64,000 nucleotides of DNA, from contig OX442423.1 in assembly GCA_949361645.1 (NCBI GenBank), forward strand, positions 3,406,023 through 3,470,022. Direction: 5' to 3'. A model generated the notes under the pieces. That model was given only the letters and a program-made list of their open reading frames with translations. It did not search any database and was not told the origin of the DNA. Source of the DNA: Spongilla lacustris. Lineage: Eukaryota; Porifera; Demospongiae; Spongillida; Spongillidae. A program made the translations under genes and the position numbers. Shown in pieces: positions 34,067 through 46,555 of the stretch. How positions within the stretch are numbered: the stretch's first letter is position 1; each line of letters begins with the position of its first letter.

Positions 34067-35172
34067 GTGTATGCATGTGTGCACAATATTAATTTATGTT
34101 GGAAGGATTTTAGTGATCATTAGTGGGTTGATTAGCTTTCACTTGTACTGGAATCTATCTATCTTTAGAGTTCTCAACAATGCATACACTTTTACGTTGA
34201 ACAGACAAAACGCATACACATAAAGAAGTGGTTAAATGATATTGAAGGCTGGGAGCTCCCCTCCCCCCTCAGATGACCCCTTGGTGGGGAGCCCAGCTAG
34301 TATCTAAACGATATGCCAAATAATCTTCACCTCTACAAGATTTAATTGCTTTGCATGTGTTCGTGTTATGGTTTGTTGCCAAGTGTTTGTCTGTAAAATG
34401 TTTTTTTTTTTTTTTAATAAGAAGCATCATAATGATGGTTCTGATGAATTACCAAACCCCATTAATCCCATTGAGTACAATATAATAATATAATATTTCT
34501 GCAGTGGCTGTAATGTGGTGAGTACAAAGGTCATGTCCCCATATTAGGGCAACACCACATTGTACAGCTCCATGTATGTGGAAAGCAACATACACATGTA
34601 TGTAATATAATGCATGTGCCAAATTAAAGCTAAGCCTCTTCCTTAGACCATTGGAGACTGACTCCAGGTTGGGCAACAAAAGGCTTCCCTGCCCATACAG
34701 GCCAATGAAGAGAAACCAAGGTTGCTCCCCCCTCACTCGTGCCACATATACTGCATATGTATTATTGTGAGAGTACTCGTCGCGATCGGTGTGTGTAACT
34801 TTAATTTAGACCACTTCATGCACTTTATCTACTTACGCTCACTATTTTGAGCATTTGGCAGGATTTTATGTGCATGCAAGTCATGCAACTTGCATACCAA
34901 CTGCTTGGTAGTTAGCCCATAGATGTATATTGGAGTAATATAGTATGGCTAGTCCCACATTCCTCAGCTGCACATTTTAAATTGAATAAGTTTAAGGAAT
35001 TATAATCATTTAAAACTGATTGTGTAGCCTTACAATAAAACCTTGTCAAGTGGTAAAATAAAATAATGAATTGATATCAATGTGTAAATCAAAAGTTACA
35101 ATCTATCATGCACTACACATGTATATGTTCACAGCTAGAAATAATAGCAATTGCAGCACTAAAACAGTTGTG
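34067..35172. other. Intergenic stretch
   Basis: No gene or RNA recognised. A 98-codon minus open frame (34449-34745) has no family motif. Confidence 0.4.
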
Positions 35173-38100
35173 TCATAAATGCAGTGTATTCGGTGGGTAA
35201 ATTAAATGCTGATGTGATCTCTCTCCCTGCGAGCAGACAAAGGTCCTGTCACAGTCATCACGATAAGCCTGTATTGATGTTTCAAAACACACCCTATTCT
35301 TATTTTCCTGTACAGAAGGTGTTCCATTCTCTCCCTGCGAGCAGACAAAGGTCCTGTCACAGTCATCACGATAAGCCTGTATTGATGTGTCAAAACACAC
35401 CCTATTCTTATTTTCCTGTACAGAAGGTGTTTCATTCTCATCTCCACCATTGCAGGAAAACATCTGAAAGATATATAAATAATATCATTAATTAAGACAC
35501 ATGGACACTCATACCATATAAATAATGTGTGTATATAAAAATATATAAGAAAATGCAGTCACAGCGCACCATGCAAACTTTGTTCATCCAATGTTTAAAA
35601 GCTACATGTGTACATGTACATGTTGTATAAAATCATTTATATAACAAATGCATGATACATTGTGTATTTTTCAATTTCAAAATTCCTACCTTAATGTCTT
35701 CTTCCATGTTCGCTTCAATGACGTACATGTACTGCTGGTAATGTCGAGGTGATAGGTAAGGAAAACAGCTTTCTTCTTCGGAAATGTCATAATGATTCTG
35801 TTTCAGGTTGTATATACTAGCACAGTGCCATTTTTTCTTGCACAGCACAAGTAGTACCCCCAGTAGTAGTACCACACTGAAACCAACACCAATTAAGGTC
35901 AGCCAATCCTGGTAGCCTCTCTCAGTATGCTCCAGTTTGGCATAAATGTCTTGGACAGAATCTGCAAATAAATACTTAGTCAGTCAACATTAAAATGTAC
36001 ACTAAAGTCTAGGAAGTGAACCAAATGGGTTCCTAATGAAAAATTTTTAATTCATGTCCACCACATCAGCTATGAATGTATTGAACAAGAACCTACGCAG
36101 AGTGTGATGCTGAATATACAGGTTGACTCAAAGAACTGACAATGAGAAGTTGGAGAAATAACTCCAGACTCTCACTATGACAGCTTCCTCACCTATGTTA
36201 GTTATAAAGCTTTTGACTTTAATTATCTAAACAATAGTCAAATTTCGGTTTGATCTACAGTGTTTTCAACAACAAACTGAAAAATGAAATATCATTTTGC
36301 TGTTGAACCATGTCTACATCAACATACACGCATACATGTACGTACTTTTATAGGGTTAGGGATATTTACCAGCTATATGTATAACTGTACCATTTGGAGT
36401 GCTCTATCTGAAGGGTTAGCATTTAAAATCTATTTCCCATACTCCAAAGCCTAGCTAGGACTTACAATGAGATTTTTGTATTGAAAAGTCCTTTAATTCA
36501 TGCACATGTGTATTTGTGCATGAAATTATTCTGGTCTAGTAAAGGTAGACACTTCTGTAAAACGTTTGCACCTGTAATGCCAAATTGCAATGAATCTTAT
36601 GCATATATGTATGTAATGTAGATAATTTGTATTGTGTGAGTGAGTGAGTGCGTTAGGATAAGTATATGTTAGGTCGTGTTGTTATTAGCCATATGTGTAT
36701 GATTTCCGCGATCACCTCATACACCAGACCAATATCTCCAACCACGATCACCTTGTTCTGAGCTACTCTTTTGTTTGCATAACGATGTGTTTCCCTCAGC
36801 TCTAGCAGATACTCCATCCGCCATCATCTCCAGAAATTATTCAGGACAGTTCTGAGATACCTTGCTCTTTGTGAGTTGTTCAGTGGAGAGCTTTGGGTTG
36901 AAGTCTGCGTCATCTGAGCTTTCAGTAATGTCGGGATCCTTCTGCCAATAATTAGATGTGACAGAGTTAATGGTTCCTCGATGTCTTCAGTGGAGATGTA
37001 CGATATTGGCCTGGAGTTGAGGATTGCCTCTACCTCAGTGATTGTGGTCAACAATTCATCCAGTGTTAGTACAGCTTGTCCCATTATCTTCTTCAAACAT
37101 CTCTTCATTAAACCAACCATCCACTCCCCACCATGGAGCTCTTTTCAGATTATATGTACACTCAACATAAAATACTTCTCCACCTCACTGGAGTTCATCA
37201 CATCCTTGATAATCCGTCCAGCTGCCTTGAAAGTCTTCCTGTTGTCTGAAACAACCTTCTTGGGCAGCCCCCTACGAGCCACAAAACGCCTAAAAACTCT
37301 GAAGGAAGGCTTCTGTTGTCAAGTCTGGCACTAAATCTAAATGGACAGCTCTCACTATGCAACAAGTGTAAAGGCATACCCACACCTTTGCTGTGGTTCC
37401 CTTCACATAAAGCGGTCCAGCAAAATCAACTCCAAGAAAGCAGGTGCTTCCTGTACCCTGAACTGTGGTAATGGTGGAGGAGGAGGAGCCTTGTAAGGTT
37501 TACTATGAAACCTCTTACATTGTTGCAGATGCTTTCTTACCAAACTCCTTCCCTTAATGATCCAATAATGTGCTCTAGTCTCAGCAAGGGTGTCCTTCCC
37601 CCCACCATGAAACACTCTTTCATGACATTCCTGCACAATCAACAATGTGCGATAGTGCTTCCATACAGCAGAACGGGATGTCTCGTATTCTCAGGGATAT
37701 CAGCCTTTCCCAATCTCCCTATGCATCTCCAGAGCCCTTGCTCATCCTTAATCAAGTCAAACTGCTGGTGCCAATTGTCGAACTGCTCATCCATTACAAG
37801 CGTCTGCTGTATTATTGTAATCCAGTATACTTTAGGTCTGTTGATATCTAAACTGTTGATCGCACTTGGTTCTCCCCTTAACTTCAGAAATTCTATGAAC
37901 TTCATTAGCCAAGCTGTGATCCGAAGAAGTCTTTTGAAGACACTGAATCAATAGGGCTGATTGAGGTCTGCAGGATTGCTTGTTCCTGGGCAATGCCTCC
38001 AATGTTCTGCCGGCACCAGTTGACGTATCTGATTCACCCTGTTTTCAACAAATTGCTTCCATTCTTTTCTCAGGCCTGTGATCCAATATAGTGCCACAAT

Positions 38101-41100
38101 GGAGTCGGTGTAACAGCATGGTTTCTCCAGAGTGTATTCACCTTTGATTGCGTTCGTGACACTATACACCAGCGTGGACAGCAGTAGTGCTGACAACAGT
38201 TCAAGCCTTGGAATTGACTGTTTGTTGAGAGGTGCCAATCTTGTTCTTGAAGGCAGTAACCACACCTCACTTCCACTAAATGATCGTATCTTCAGATATA
38301 CTACTGCAGCATAAGCACTTGTCGAGGCCCTGTAAGCTGTATGTGGCCAATCTGTCATCACTGTTCGCAGAATACCATCTTGGAATGGAAATCAGTGGCA
38401 CCCCTTCTAGTGAAACTCGTTCCACTGTTTCAATGTTTCTCCAGTAAGAGGTTCATCCCAACCGATTTTTAATTGCCATAAACTCTGAGCCATCATTTTT
38501 AGTTGAACAGTAATGGGTGATATCATAGCAGCGAGCAGATCAAGCTTTGTTTGAGAGCGGTCAATTGCTGAGTCAATGTCGTGGTATTACATTCTTCTTG
38601 TTCCATATTTTCGCGTGCCTGGGTGATAATTTGAGTCGTTGATGCACGATGCCCAGCTCGAACGCGCTTCTTTCAAACAAGGTTATCATGGTCAGACATA
38701 TTCAATCAAATCCAGTTCTAGGGCAAATCCCGGCTCAAAGGACCATGTAAACGATTCAATACTGGACCTGATTATCGTAGCTAAACGCTCTCTAGAATGC
38801 ATCTCGAACTCACTCAAAACTAATAATTAATAACACGCATCACATGTATATTAAAATAATCGACAATGCATGCTGTCATGCCTAAATGCTCTGCCATTAC
38901 ATACCTACCATTAAACAAAACATGGGAGACATTATCTGAAGTCCAAGTCAGTGAAACAGAAATTTTAATATTACCTGACCTGAGCTGTTCATTATTTTAG
39001 ATGATGTTTCAACTAAACATTGTTGTGCACCAAACATTGGTTGACATAATGCCTTAAAGTTAGCCATACATAAACTGAAGGAAATAAATTGGACCTTGTA
39101 TAAAAATCTAGACAGTCAATCTTTACATGATTGAGCAGAGGCCAGCTCAGACTCAGACGTGTGATTGCTGATATCATCAGGTGTCCATACATGCACATGT
39201 ACAAGTATAGTATGCATTGCTACATGCAGTGTAGCGGCTTTTGAATGACCCCTGCATGTTGATGTGTACATATGCTGGTGCATGGAGTGAGGTGACCTCA
39301 ATGGTCACATGTGTGATGATGTGCACCTACATGGTACTTTCCTCAAAAAAGTGAACATACATATATAACAGCTTGCACTAGGGCTGCCGGAGCATGAAAC
39401 ATATCTACATCTATGTACACTGTTTACAAGTCAAGAAAGAGATGGTGGACACAGCTGTTGTTGTCGTATCAAGATGGAAACAGACATGGGTATAGTAATG
39501 AGAAGATAAATGTAATGCTTTGCTTGTATCACTACTTTTATGGACTGAACAATAATTATATTTATCGAGTTACATGTAGTTGTGGTTATGGCACGTACAT
39601 GTACAGTGTACTATGTAAATGATATTCTATATAACTTTAGTTGATCAGTGTTTCTCTATGCTATCATATTTGCAACCTGCACATCAGGCTATAAGAGTCA
39701 TTGTTGCATTTTCATTAAATGGCAAAACTATTGGGGTATATATGTATAAGATTAATAATGGCTAAATGTCTGTTGCATCATGAGTTATGAAATTCAGTGA
39801 ATATATTTACATGTACTGTAGATTACAAGTATCATGGTTGTTGAAGGCATCCAGTTATGAATAAAAAGCAATGAAACAAGTAAATAAAAACATTCTCTAT
39901 GAGATAGTCGGTGGTACACATTTATAGGATTTGAAGGCAATGGTGGTGTGAAACAAGCTAGGGTGTAATATAATACTCCTACATGTATGTTACACTGTTC
40001 ATGTGCTAAATAAATTAGTATTTCGTTTTTCCATTATTAGACCCTTGTTTCCCTGCATTTTACAACACCGTTACATTGCCTTCAAATCCTATATACCACC
40101 GACTTTCTCATATAGAGAATATTTTTTAATTACATGTTATACTAATATTCTCAATACACATACAACACAACAACAAAAAAAAAAAAAAAACACAGGTATA
40201 CATAAAGGGATTGCGTACATAGCCAAACAAGTTCATACGCTATGGCAGAATCAGTAAACCTGGACCAATCTTCATAAACAACATGCCAAGGGTCAGAATT
40301 GCTTTGTAAGAGCTCTAACATTTCAGACAGGATTGTTGGAACCAGATACATCTACATGTATATAAATATAACTCCATCACTTGATCATAAATAGGATCAG
40401 GTGATAGTGAACAGCATGTTATGATTTAAAAAAAAAAAAACAGAATACATAATACACTTACAAAAGTAAAAATAAATATACAAACTCTACGGGCGGCTGA
40501 ACCTTCACCTGGTACGAGCTAATGCCATTGCCATCCTTTCCCGTAGCATCAGTCAAAGTGATGTAGGGTATATATATAGTTAGCATTTTGTGTACATTGT
40601 GTGTAGTCTAGTTGTATATGTTTATATATCAGTGTATTTGTGCATGTCCTTTTATACATACAGGATAATTATGATTTTTTGAATGTACATGTAGTAAACT
40701 TAAGCACTTAAACTTACTCTTCATCTTTATATTTAGAAGCATTGTTAGATTTAACAGCGTCTCAATAACTAATTGTACTTTAATACTGAGGTATTGGTGC
40801 ATGTGTGCATAGCCATAAATCTAGTGGATAGTGTACATGTACAGTATGTATGATAAATAAATATAAATTATATCAAGTGATGAATTACAAGGCATAACAG
40901 GCTTAAGGAATATAGTAGGAGGAGATGAAACTTCAAGAGAAGGTGAGAATGTTAAGTTATAGCTGCTAAGGTGGTGGTAGTATTCAACTGTGCAGTAGTA
41001 CGCCTACATGTTGTAAATGTACATGCATGAAAATCTGCAATAAGAAAATTTAGATATAAACAAGGGTATAATCACTGACATCATGTGCATGACAACTATT

Positions 41101-44100
41101 GAGTGCACTACACATATTAATATATAATATGTACCTTGAAGAACGCGTCTCACTGGATCACTTGACTGATGGTCAATTGCTCCAGAACAGTAGAACGTTA
41201 ATGTTGATGTAGTGTTCTCGGCAGATGGTGATATGGTGAAAAAGGCAGCAGCACCTAACGTGTAATGATAAATGAATGAAAAAGAACATGATACACCACC
41301 CCCCATCCTTTCATACAATTGGTTAATTTTTGTTAATGTTTGTCTAAGGAACTAATCACATATTTATGACAACTAAGTGTTCAAAATTTATTCAATAGTT
41401 ACCCTTTTGTAGTACATATATGTACATGTGTTTTGAACCTCTTAAGTCAAAGTGGTTGGAAAGCTTAATCCAAATTGGAGGTGCCATGAGGTTCACCAAC
41501 CACTACAATCAAAATAGTACACTTCAGGTCTGAAATTAATTGTACATGTATCATGAAGAACCCAATATACCTTTCTTTACGGCTTCAAATAGAATTTAAT
41601 GAATTTCATTGCTTTAGGGGGAGTGCCCAAAAGGAAATGTCAATGCCAAAATTAAAACTTCAAGAATGCACACTGTCAAAAAGCATACAATTCAAACCAA
41701 GACTAAAAATAATAATCTATTCTCTATTACATCTTCAGATGTGTCACACGTAATGCCCAGGGATATACGGAGATATCCCTATATGACCGACTAAATATGT
41801 CCAATGCTAAATCCTTGGATGGTGACCGTGATTTCGGATGATTAGTAGATGACGCCATTATAGTAATCTGTAGCTTGCAGCTAAAGACAGATCCTATCCA
41901 CATTTTATTCTCAAACAGCAATACAGTGGAAACCATCACACTTGGAACAATAATTTTTTGGTACTTTTATTGACAACATTTGAATTTATTTCAATAACAA
42001 TAAGCTCAAATGCAAATCTGACAACGTAGGTATAGTGTACAACTATTTTTCAATACATACTGATAGTTAAAAAGCATCACGTGACTATTTACTTTTGTTA
42101 TTAACACTTGTTGTGACCCCAGTACAAAAGAAATTGTAAGCTGAATTCCTCCTCCTGTAGGCAATAGATCTTAGCCAAATTTGCAATATATCTAGAGAAC
42201 AAGCAACACCAACCTTTGGCCGTGTCCGTTTTTAAGTCCGGTAAATAGTTACAGTTTTATCGAGCTGGATGAGCATTTTTAGCTAGTAAAAGCTTAGGGA
42301 TGCTATTTTGTAGTACGCTCTCACTGAACGGCTATCTTTCGTCTCCGACTGGGCATATGTTAGATCTATCCCAAAAGCGTACTTCAGAGGCAATAGACCC
42401 TCCTTTGCCGTTAAAAAAGTGCTGATAAACATATACCGAAGACGTCACATTAAAAATATATTCATACGAAAAATGACGTTTCAAAAGCAATTCATTGGGA
42501 AATGGCAGAAGTTTTCAGGTATTCGTCTTTGATAGCACTTTTCTACCAGCAAAGGAGGGTCCATCGCTTCCGAAGTACGCTTTTGCGATAGATCTAACAT
42601 GTGACGAGTCGGAGATGAAATATATCTGTTCAGTGAGAGCGTACTACGAATAGCATCCCTAAGCTTTTACTAGCTAAAAACGCACATCCTACTCGATAAA
42701 ACTGTAACTATTTACTGGACTTAAAAACGGACGCGGCCAAAGGTTGGTGATGCTTGTTCTCTAGATATATTGCAAATTTGGCTAAGATCTATTGCCTACA
42801 GGAGAAGGAATTCAGCTTTAAATTGTTTTAGTACTGGGGTCACAACAAGATTTAATAACAAAAGTAAATAGTCACGTGATGCTTTTTAACTTTCAGTATG
42901 TATTGAAAAATAGCTGAAAAGAGCCAAATCCAGGGCCATTCTATCTAGAGTATGTGTTTGACATTATGTTGTGTATTTAAATTGTATATATGGCTATTGT
43001 ATAAATCGCAAGTATAAAAATAAAATAAATAAAAACACTACGTTTGTATATCATTACTTATATAACCATTGTGTTAAGTTATTACTTTGAATGCATTTTT
43101 ACATAACGTAAGCATCTCGTTTTTATAGTAACAAAGCTGTGCGTGTTACTTTGCATACATAGCATTTACACAACTTATAACTATCGCAATATGATCGTAC
43201 CATAATTCATTGCACCAATGTTACATACAAGTACCAAAGAAAAGAAATTTAGTGTTGTGACTTACCAGGCACCATTAGAAGGATCATCAGTTTGTACAAT
43301 ACATCTCCTCCTCCTCCTCCTCTATTCTCTCCTCCCCCTCCTCTTTTCTTTCCTCCTCTTCTTTTCTCTCCTCCTCCTCCTCCTCCCCTTTTCTCTCCTC
43401 CGCTTCTTTTCTCTTCTCCCCCTCCTCTTTTCTCTCCTCCTCCTCCTCTGTTCTCTCCTCCCCCTCCTTTTTTCTCTCCTCCGCTTCTTTTCTCTCCTCC
43501 CCCTCCTTTTTTCTCTCCTCCGCTTCTTTTCTCTCCTCCCCCTCCTTTTTTCTCTCCTCCGCTTCTTTTCTCTCCTCCCCCTCCTCTTTTCTCTCCTCCC
43601 CCTCCTCTTTTCTCTCCTCCCCCTCCTCTTTTCTCTCCTCCCCCTCCTCTTTTCTCTCCTCCCCCTCCTCTTTTCTCTCCTCCCCCTCCTCTTTCCTCTC
43701 CTCCTCTTCTTTTCTCTCCTCTTTTCATTTTTTCTGCTCCTCCATGGTTTCTCACAGAGTAAATATTACCTATAGGGAAATTGGTGCCATCTGAGGATTT
43801 GTAAGAGGGAATGTCGTCCCCAGAAGAATTAATACTTCCTGAATACTTGGTACCTCCTGATGTGTTCATGCCTTCTGAAGACTTGGTACCACCTGATGTG
43901 CTTGTGCCTTCTGAAGACTTGGTACCACCTGATGTGCTTGTGCCTTCTGAAGACTTGGTACCACCTGAGGTGTTTGTGCCTTCTGAAGACTTGGTACCAC
44001 CTGATGTGTTTGTACCTTCTGAAGACTTGGTACCACCTGAGGTGTTTGTGCCTTCTGAAGACTTGGTACCACCTGATGTGTTTGTGCCTTCTGAAGACTT

Positions 44101-46191
44101 GGTACCACCTGAGGTGTTTGTGTCTTCTGAAGACTTGGTACCACCTGATGTGTTTGTGCTTTCTGAAGATTTGGTACCACCTGAGGTGTTTGTGTCTTCT
44201 GAAGACTTGGTACCACCTGATGTGTTTGTGCCTTCTGAAGACTTGGTACCACCTGATGTGTTTGTGCCTTCTGAAGATTTGGTACCACCTGAGGTGTTTG
44301 TGCCTTCTGAAGACTTGGTACCACCTGATGTGTTTGTGCCTTCTGAAGACTTGGTACCACCTGATGTGTTTGTGTCTTCTGAAGACTTGGTACCACCTGA
44401 TGTGTTTGTGCCTTCTGAAGACTTGGTACCACCTGAGGTGTTTGTGCCTTCTGAAGTCTTGGTACCACCTGATGTGTTTGTGCCTTCTGAAGACTTGGTT
44501 CCACCTGATGTGTTTGTGCCTTCTGAAGACTTGGTACCACCTGATGTGTTTGTGCCTTCTGAAGACTTCATGTTTCCTAAGAAGTTGGTGCTCCCTGTAG
44601 AGTTGGCACTTGTTGAGGAGACCTTCCCTTGCGCTGGATCTAAGAAGTTGCAGGATTTACTGGAGGAATTTGATGATTTGATGCCACCTGAGTAGTCACG
44701 ACCACCCGAGGTGTTAGTATGTCCTGAAAAGTTGGTTTGATATGAGCATTTAGTACCCCATGCAGAGGTTATTTCCTTTGAAGATTTGGTTTTCCCATAT
44801 GAGTAGGTACAACCTGAGGAATATGAGGTTGATAATTGTATGCACCCTAAGAAGATGGGAATACACAAGTTATTGCACTTGAGATTGGAAGGTAACAAAA
44901 TAGTTAGCATTACATGGCTTAGAAAAGGTGATTACTCTTGAGCGGGTACATGTAGTAACTCCTAAGAAAATAGTAACGCTAATACTGTACATTTACATGA
45001 TTGTTATGCAACAGATCACAAGCACATCTTCAAATTTTCCAGGACAGCAAAACACACACATACACATCAACTCCACAAATGGGTAGATCCATTTTTGATG
45101 TGTAAGAGCAAGGATATTGAAATCATAAAAATCTAAATGGCCGTAGGTCCGACAGGCATGCTCCATTCCTAATTGCAAGCACAGGTATTTTGAAATAAAT
45201 GGAGAATGCAAGGAACATTTCTCCATATATAGTTCAGTGCAAAACTTAGAGCAAAATAGACAATTGTACAACCTACATTTACATGTATCTATTGAATAAT
45301 AGTACATGTACATGTAGGTATACAATATCAAACTTCCAAAATGGGTGGTTCAAGACACTGTAAAAAAAGAGAGTAGAGAAAGTGTTGCAATACACATTAA
45401 AAAGTACAAAACTCCATCGGTCTCTCCTCCCTCTACCCGAGCAGCATCTGATGTGTGTACATGTGCTTACATGTGTACATGTATGTGTATAGAAGGTATA
45501 TATATATATAATTATATATATATATATAATTATATATATATGTGTTCAGCTACAGTTACAAATGTAATGGCACTGTAGTGTGAGATAAGTACTATCATCC
45601 TTCCCCTCCCTGCCCTCTCCTTACCAGGTGCCTGGACAGCCCTATGGACGGCTAACAGAGAAGTGGAGTTGCCCCTCTTGTAGCACTGGAGCACAGCTTC
45701 AAAGATGGCCGTCCCAGAAGGATGCTGCATGATGCCAGACCATGCCAGCCCCACCCACCTGTTGGAGCAATCCATGCAAGAGGATTGGATTATTTGGTAC
45801 AGAGCATCGGCCGGGCAGATGAACTGGGTGTGGCAGTCTATGGTGAGGCCATTGGGCCAGCCCAGGTACTGGGTGTGGAGGATGGTCCTGTTGGTGGAAT
45901 GGGAAGGATTGATGTGAAGGGTGGGTGTGGAGGTGTGGAGGGTACAGTGAGAGATGGGGGTGAAGGTGATGGAATGTGATGGAAGACAAAGAGATGGAGT
46001 ACAAATCACATGTACATGTACACATACTAAGATATACACACTCACTCATATGCTGGGTCAACCACAATGGCCCTCAGCTTGTCCAGACCATTGGCAAACA
46101 GTATGGAATGTTTTGCTGCATCTAAATCAGCCACTTCAGTGTGCTTGAGCTGGGAATCTATCCAATAGATCTTATCATCTACAGCTCTGGA
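35173..46191 (-). CDS. Single-pass receptor: YWTD propeller, Ser/Thr/Gly repeats, TM helix, repeated tail (5' incomplete)
   Basis: Exons, high to low: 46046-46191, 45625-45887, 43266-44846, 41135-41254, 35690-35961, 35173-35463. Junction phases are 2, 1, 1, 1, 0 and each split codon joins in frame; 891 codons including the stop. Residues 1-136 are LDL-receptor-type beta-propeller sequence (DDKIYWIDS, LRAIVVDP, LGWPNGLTID, ADALYQI, HPSGTAIFE). Residues 137-663 begin CIQLSTSYSSGC and pass into about 20 copies of TKSSEGTNTSGG and then GGGGEKR-type repeats. Residues 664-703 include AENTTSTLTFYCSGA. A transmembrane helix (about 723-744: GFSVVLLLGVLLVL then CKKK) leads to a tail with several Tyr (SIYNL, HYDISEEE, QQYMYVIEANMEED) and a duplicated 36-residue unit. 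No EGF module or NPxY motif is seen, so it is not a standard LRP. The second propeller exon is degenerate where YWTDW is expected. Alternative: a shorter gene starting at 43287 (MILLMVPGAAAFF as signal peptide), 234 codons. The TM-tail exons are the most secure. Confidence 0.6.
35221..35436 (-). repeat. Tandem duplication of a 108-bp coding unit
   Basis: 35221-35328 and 35329-35436 are near-identical and encode a 36-residue cytoplasmic unit (TPSVQENKNRVCF, TSIQAYRDDCDRTFVCSQ). Few substitutions separate them (one is Asp/Glu), so the duplication is recent or kept uniform. The unit has a YRDD tyrosine and three cysteines. Confidence 0.9.
36700..38600 (-). mobile_element. Degenerate BEL/Pao LTR retrotransposon pol fragment
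   Basis: High to low: the Pao connection and RNase H-like part (KLDLLAAMISPITVQLKMM, LWQLKIGWDEPLTGE, HTAYRASTSAYAAVVY, IPRLELLSALLLS, TDSIVALYWI), integrase zinc-binding and core parts (ECHERVFHGGGKDTLAETR, HYWIIKGRSLVRKHLQQC, AILNSRPISY), and the terminal DUF5641 part (ARYLRTVLNNFWR, EYLLELRETHRYANK, VIVVGDIG). Multiple stops and frame changes break it. Gag, protease and reverse transcriptase are absent and no LTRs were seen. It lies in the 5.2-kb intron of the receptor model, in the same orientation. Confidence 0.88.
38601..39891. other. Intronic or intergenic stretch, nothing recognised
   Basis: Within the large intron of the receptor model. No exon or repeat family recognised apart from scattered TACATGTA motifs. 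Confidence 0.4.
39892..40125. mobile_element. Inverted-repeat element, copy A
   Basis: ATTCTCTATGAGA-AGTCGGTGG followed by TATAGGATTTGAAGGCAATG returns as its complement at about 40065-40120. The block GCCTTCAAATCCTATAT-CCACC-ACTTTCTCA also recurs at about 47851-47884, so this is a dispersed family of small hairpin elements. Confidence 0.7.
40126..41134. other. Intronic stretch of the receptor model
   Basis: An A-rich run (40174-40190), a second near 40427-40440 and TACATGTA motifs. No exon recognised. Confidence 0.4.
42043..42913. mobile_element. 871-bp fold-back element with arms of about 400 bp
   Basis: The left arm begins CTATTTTTCAATACATACTG and the right arm ends with its complement. 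Internal blocks (CATCACGTGACTATTTACTT, AATTTGCAATATATCTAGAG, GCTTTTACTAGCTAAAAA, TAGATCTA) recur in inverse order, covering nearly the whole length with a short unmatched centre near 42440-42510. No transposase was recognised. Located in the intron between the repeat exon and the next exon of the receptor model. Edges uncertain by a few bases; no clear target duplication. Confidence 0.85.
43303..43725. repeat. 21-bp minisatellite encoding GGGGEKR on the minus strand
   Basis: Pyrimidine-rich units TCTCCTCCCCCTCCTCTTT-like on the plus strand, with a second class containing CCGCTTCTTT that alternates with the first as a 42-bp higher-order unit. All lengths keep the frame of the minus-strand receptor model. 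Confidence 0.88.
43858..44578. repeat. 36-bp minisatellite, about 20 units, encoding TKSSEGTNTSGG
   Basis: Near-perfect 36-bp units (plus strand: CTTCTGAAGACTTGGTACCA and 16 further bases). The minus frame gives a 12-residue Ser/Thr/Gly unit with Thr-Asn-Thr-Ser, suited to heavy O-glycosylation. Degenerate copies continue on the 5' side of the exon (HTNTSGGRDYSGGIKSS). The plus-strand frame (43811-44695) is open too, but only because 36 is a multiple of 3. Confidence 0.9.
45345..45364 (+). repeat. Fragment of the dispersed repeat at 22367
   Basis: The block GTGGTTCAAGACACTGTAAA is identical to the start of copy 1. The remainder of the repeat is found separately at 46306-46555. Confidence 0.5.
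45500..45541. repeat. AT microsatellite
   Basis: Alternating TA with two AATT interruptions, about 40 bases, in the intron between the propeller exons and the repeat exon of the receptor model. Confidence 0.85.
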
Positions 46192-46305
46192 CTACTACAT
46201 GTACATGTATACGGTATCAATCTATTCATGACATGCACTCAAAAACCTATTACATTGTACATGTACATGTAGCTGCATTTAACTACATGTACTAGTGCAC
46301 ACATA

Positions 46306-46555
46306 ATATGAAACCAATAACAAGGCACTCTTGAAACCTTATATACATGTAATTAATACACATTTAGCGCTAAGTGTACTATGTTGTTTTTAAAATACAA
46401 TTAGATACATATACATGCATGATTTTCTTCTCAACTTTCATCAATTAACAATTGACAGTGAACAATTCCTTACATGCTTCTATTACGGTGTGGCTTTCAA
46501 AAAGCATCAAAATGCACACCTGCGGAAAATGTTTCTAGTTCCCAATGCAGTATTG
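46306..46555 (+). repeat. Dispersed repeat, copy 2
   Basis: Same order of matching blocks as 22367-22668 (CCAATAACAAG, CTTGAAACC, GTGTACTATGTT, GATTTTCTTCT, GGAAAATGTTTCTAGTTCC), with indels. It lies just beyond the most 5' propeller exon found. Confidence 0.6.

Noticed and set aside
33628..34223. Long repetitive open frames on both strands over the 21-bp repeat
   Set aside because: They exist only because the unit is a multiple of three; no start context, splice sites or non-repeat domain.
42064..42897. TTAA-flanked transposon inside the 42043 fold-back
   Set aside because: TTAA occurs on both sides of AAAGCATCACGTG, but the inverted match continues outside it, so it is not the element edge.
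43292..43775. Pro/Phe/Leu-rich plus-strand open frames
   Set aside because: Composition artefact of the pyrimidine-rich minisatellite.
43811..44695. 294-codon plus-strand open frame
   Set aside because: Mirror frame of the 36-bp minisatellite. The minus frame extends into non-repeat sequence with matching splice phases and is preferred.
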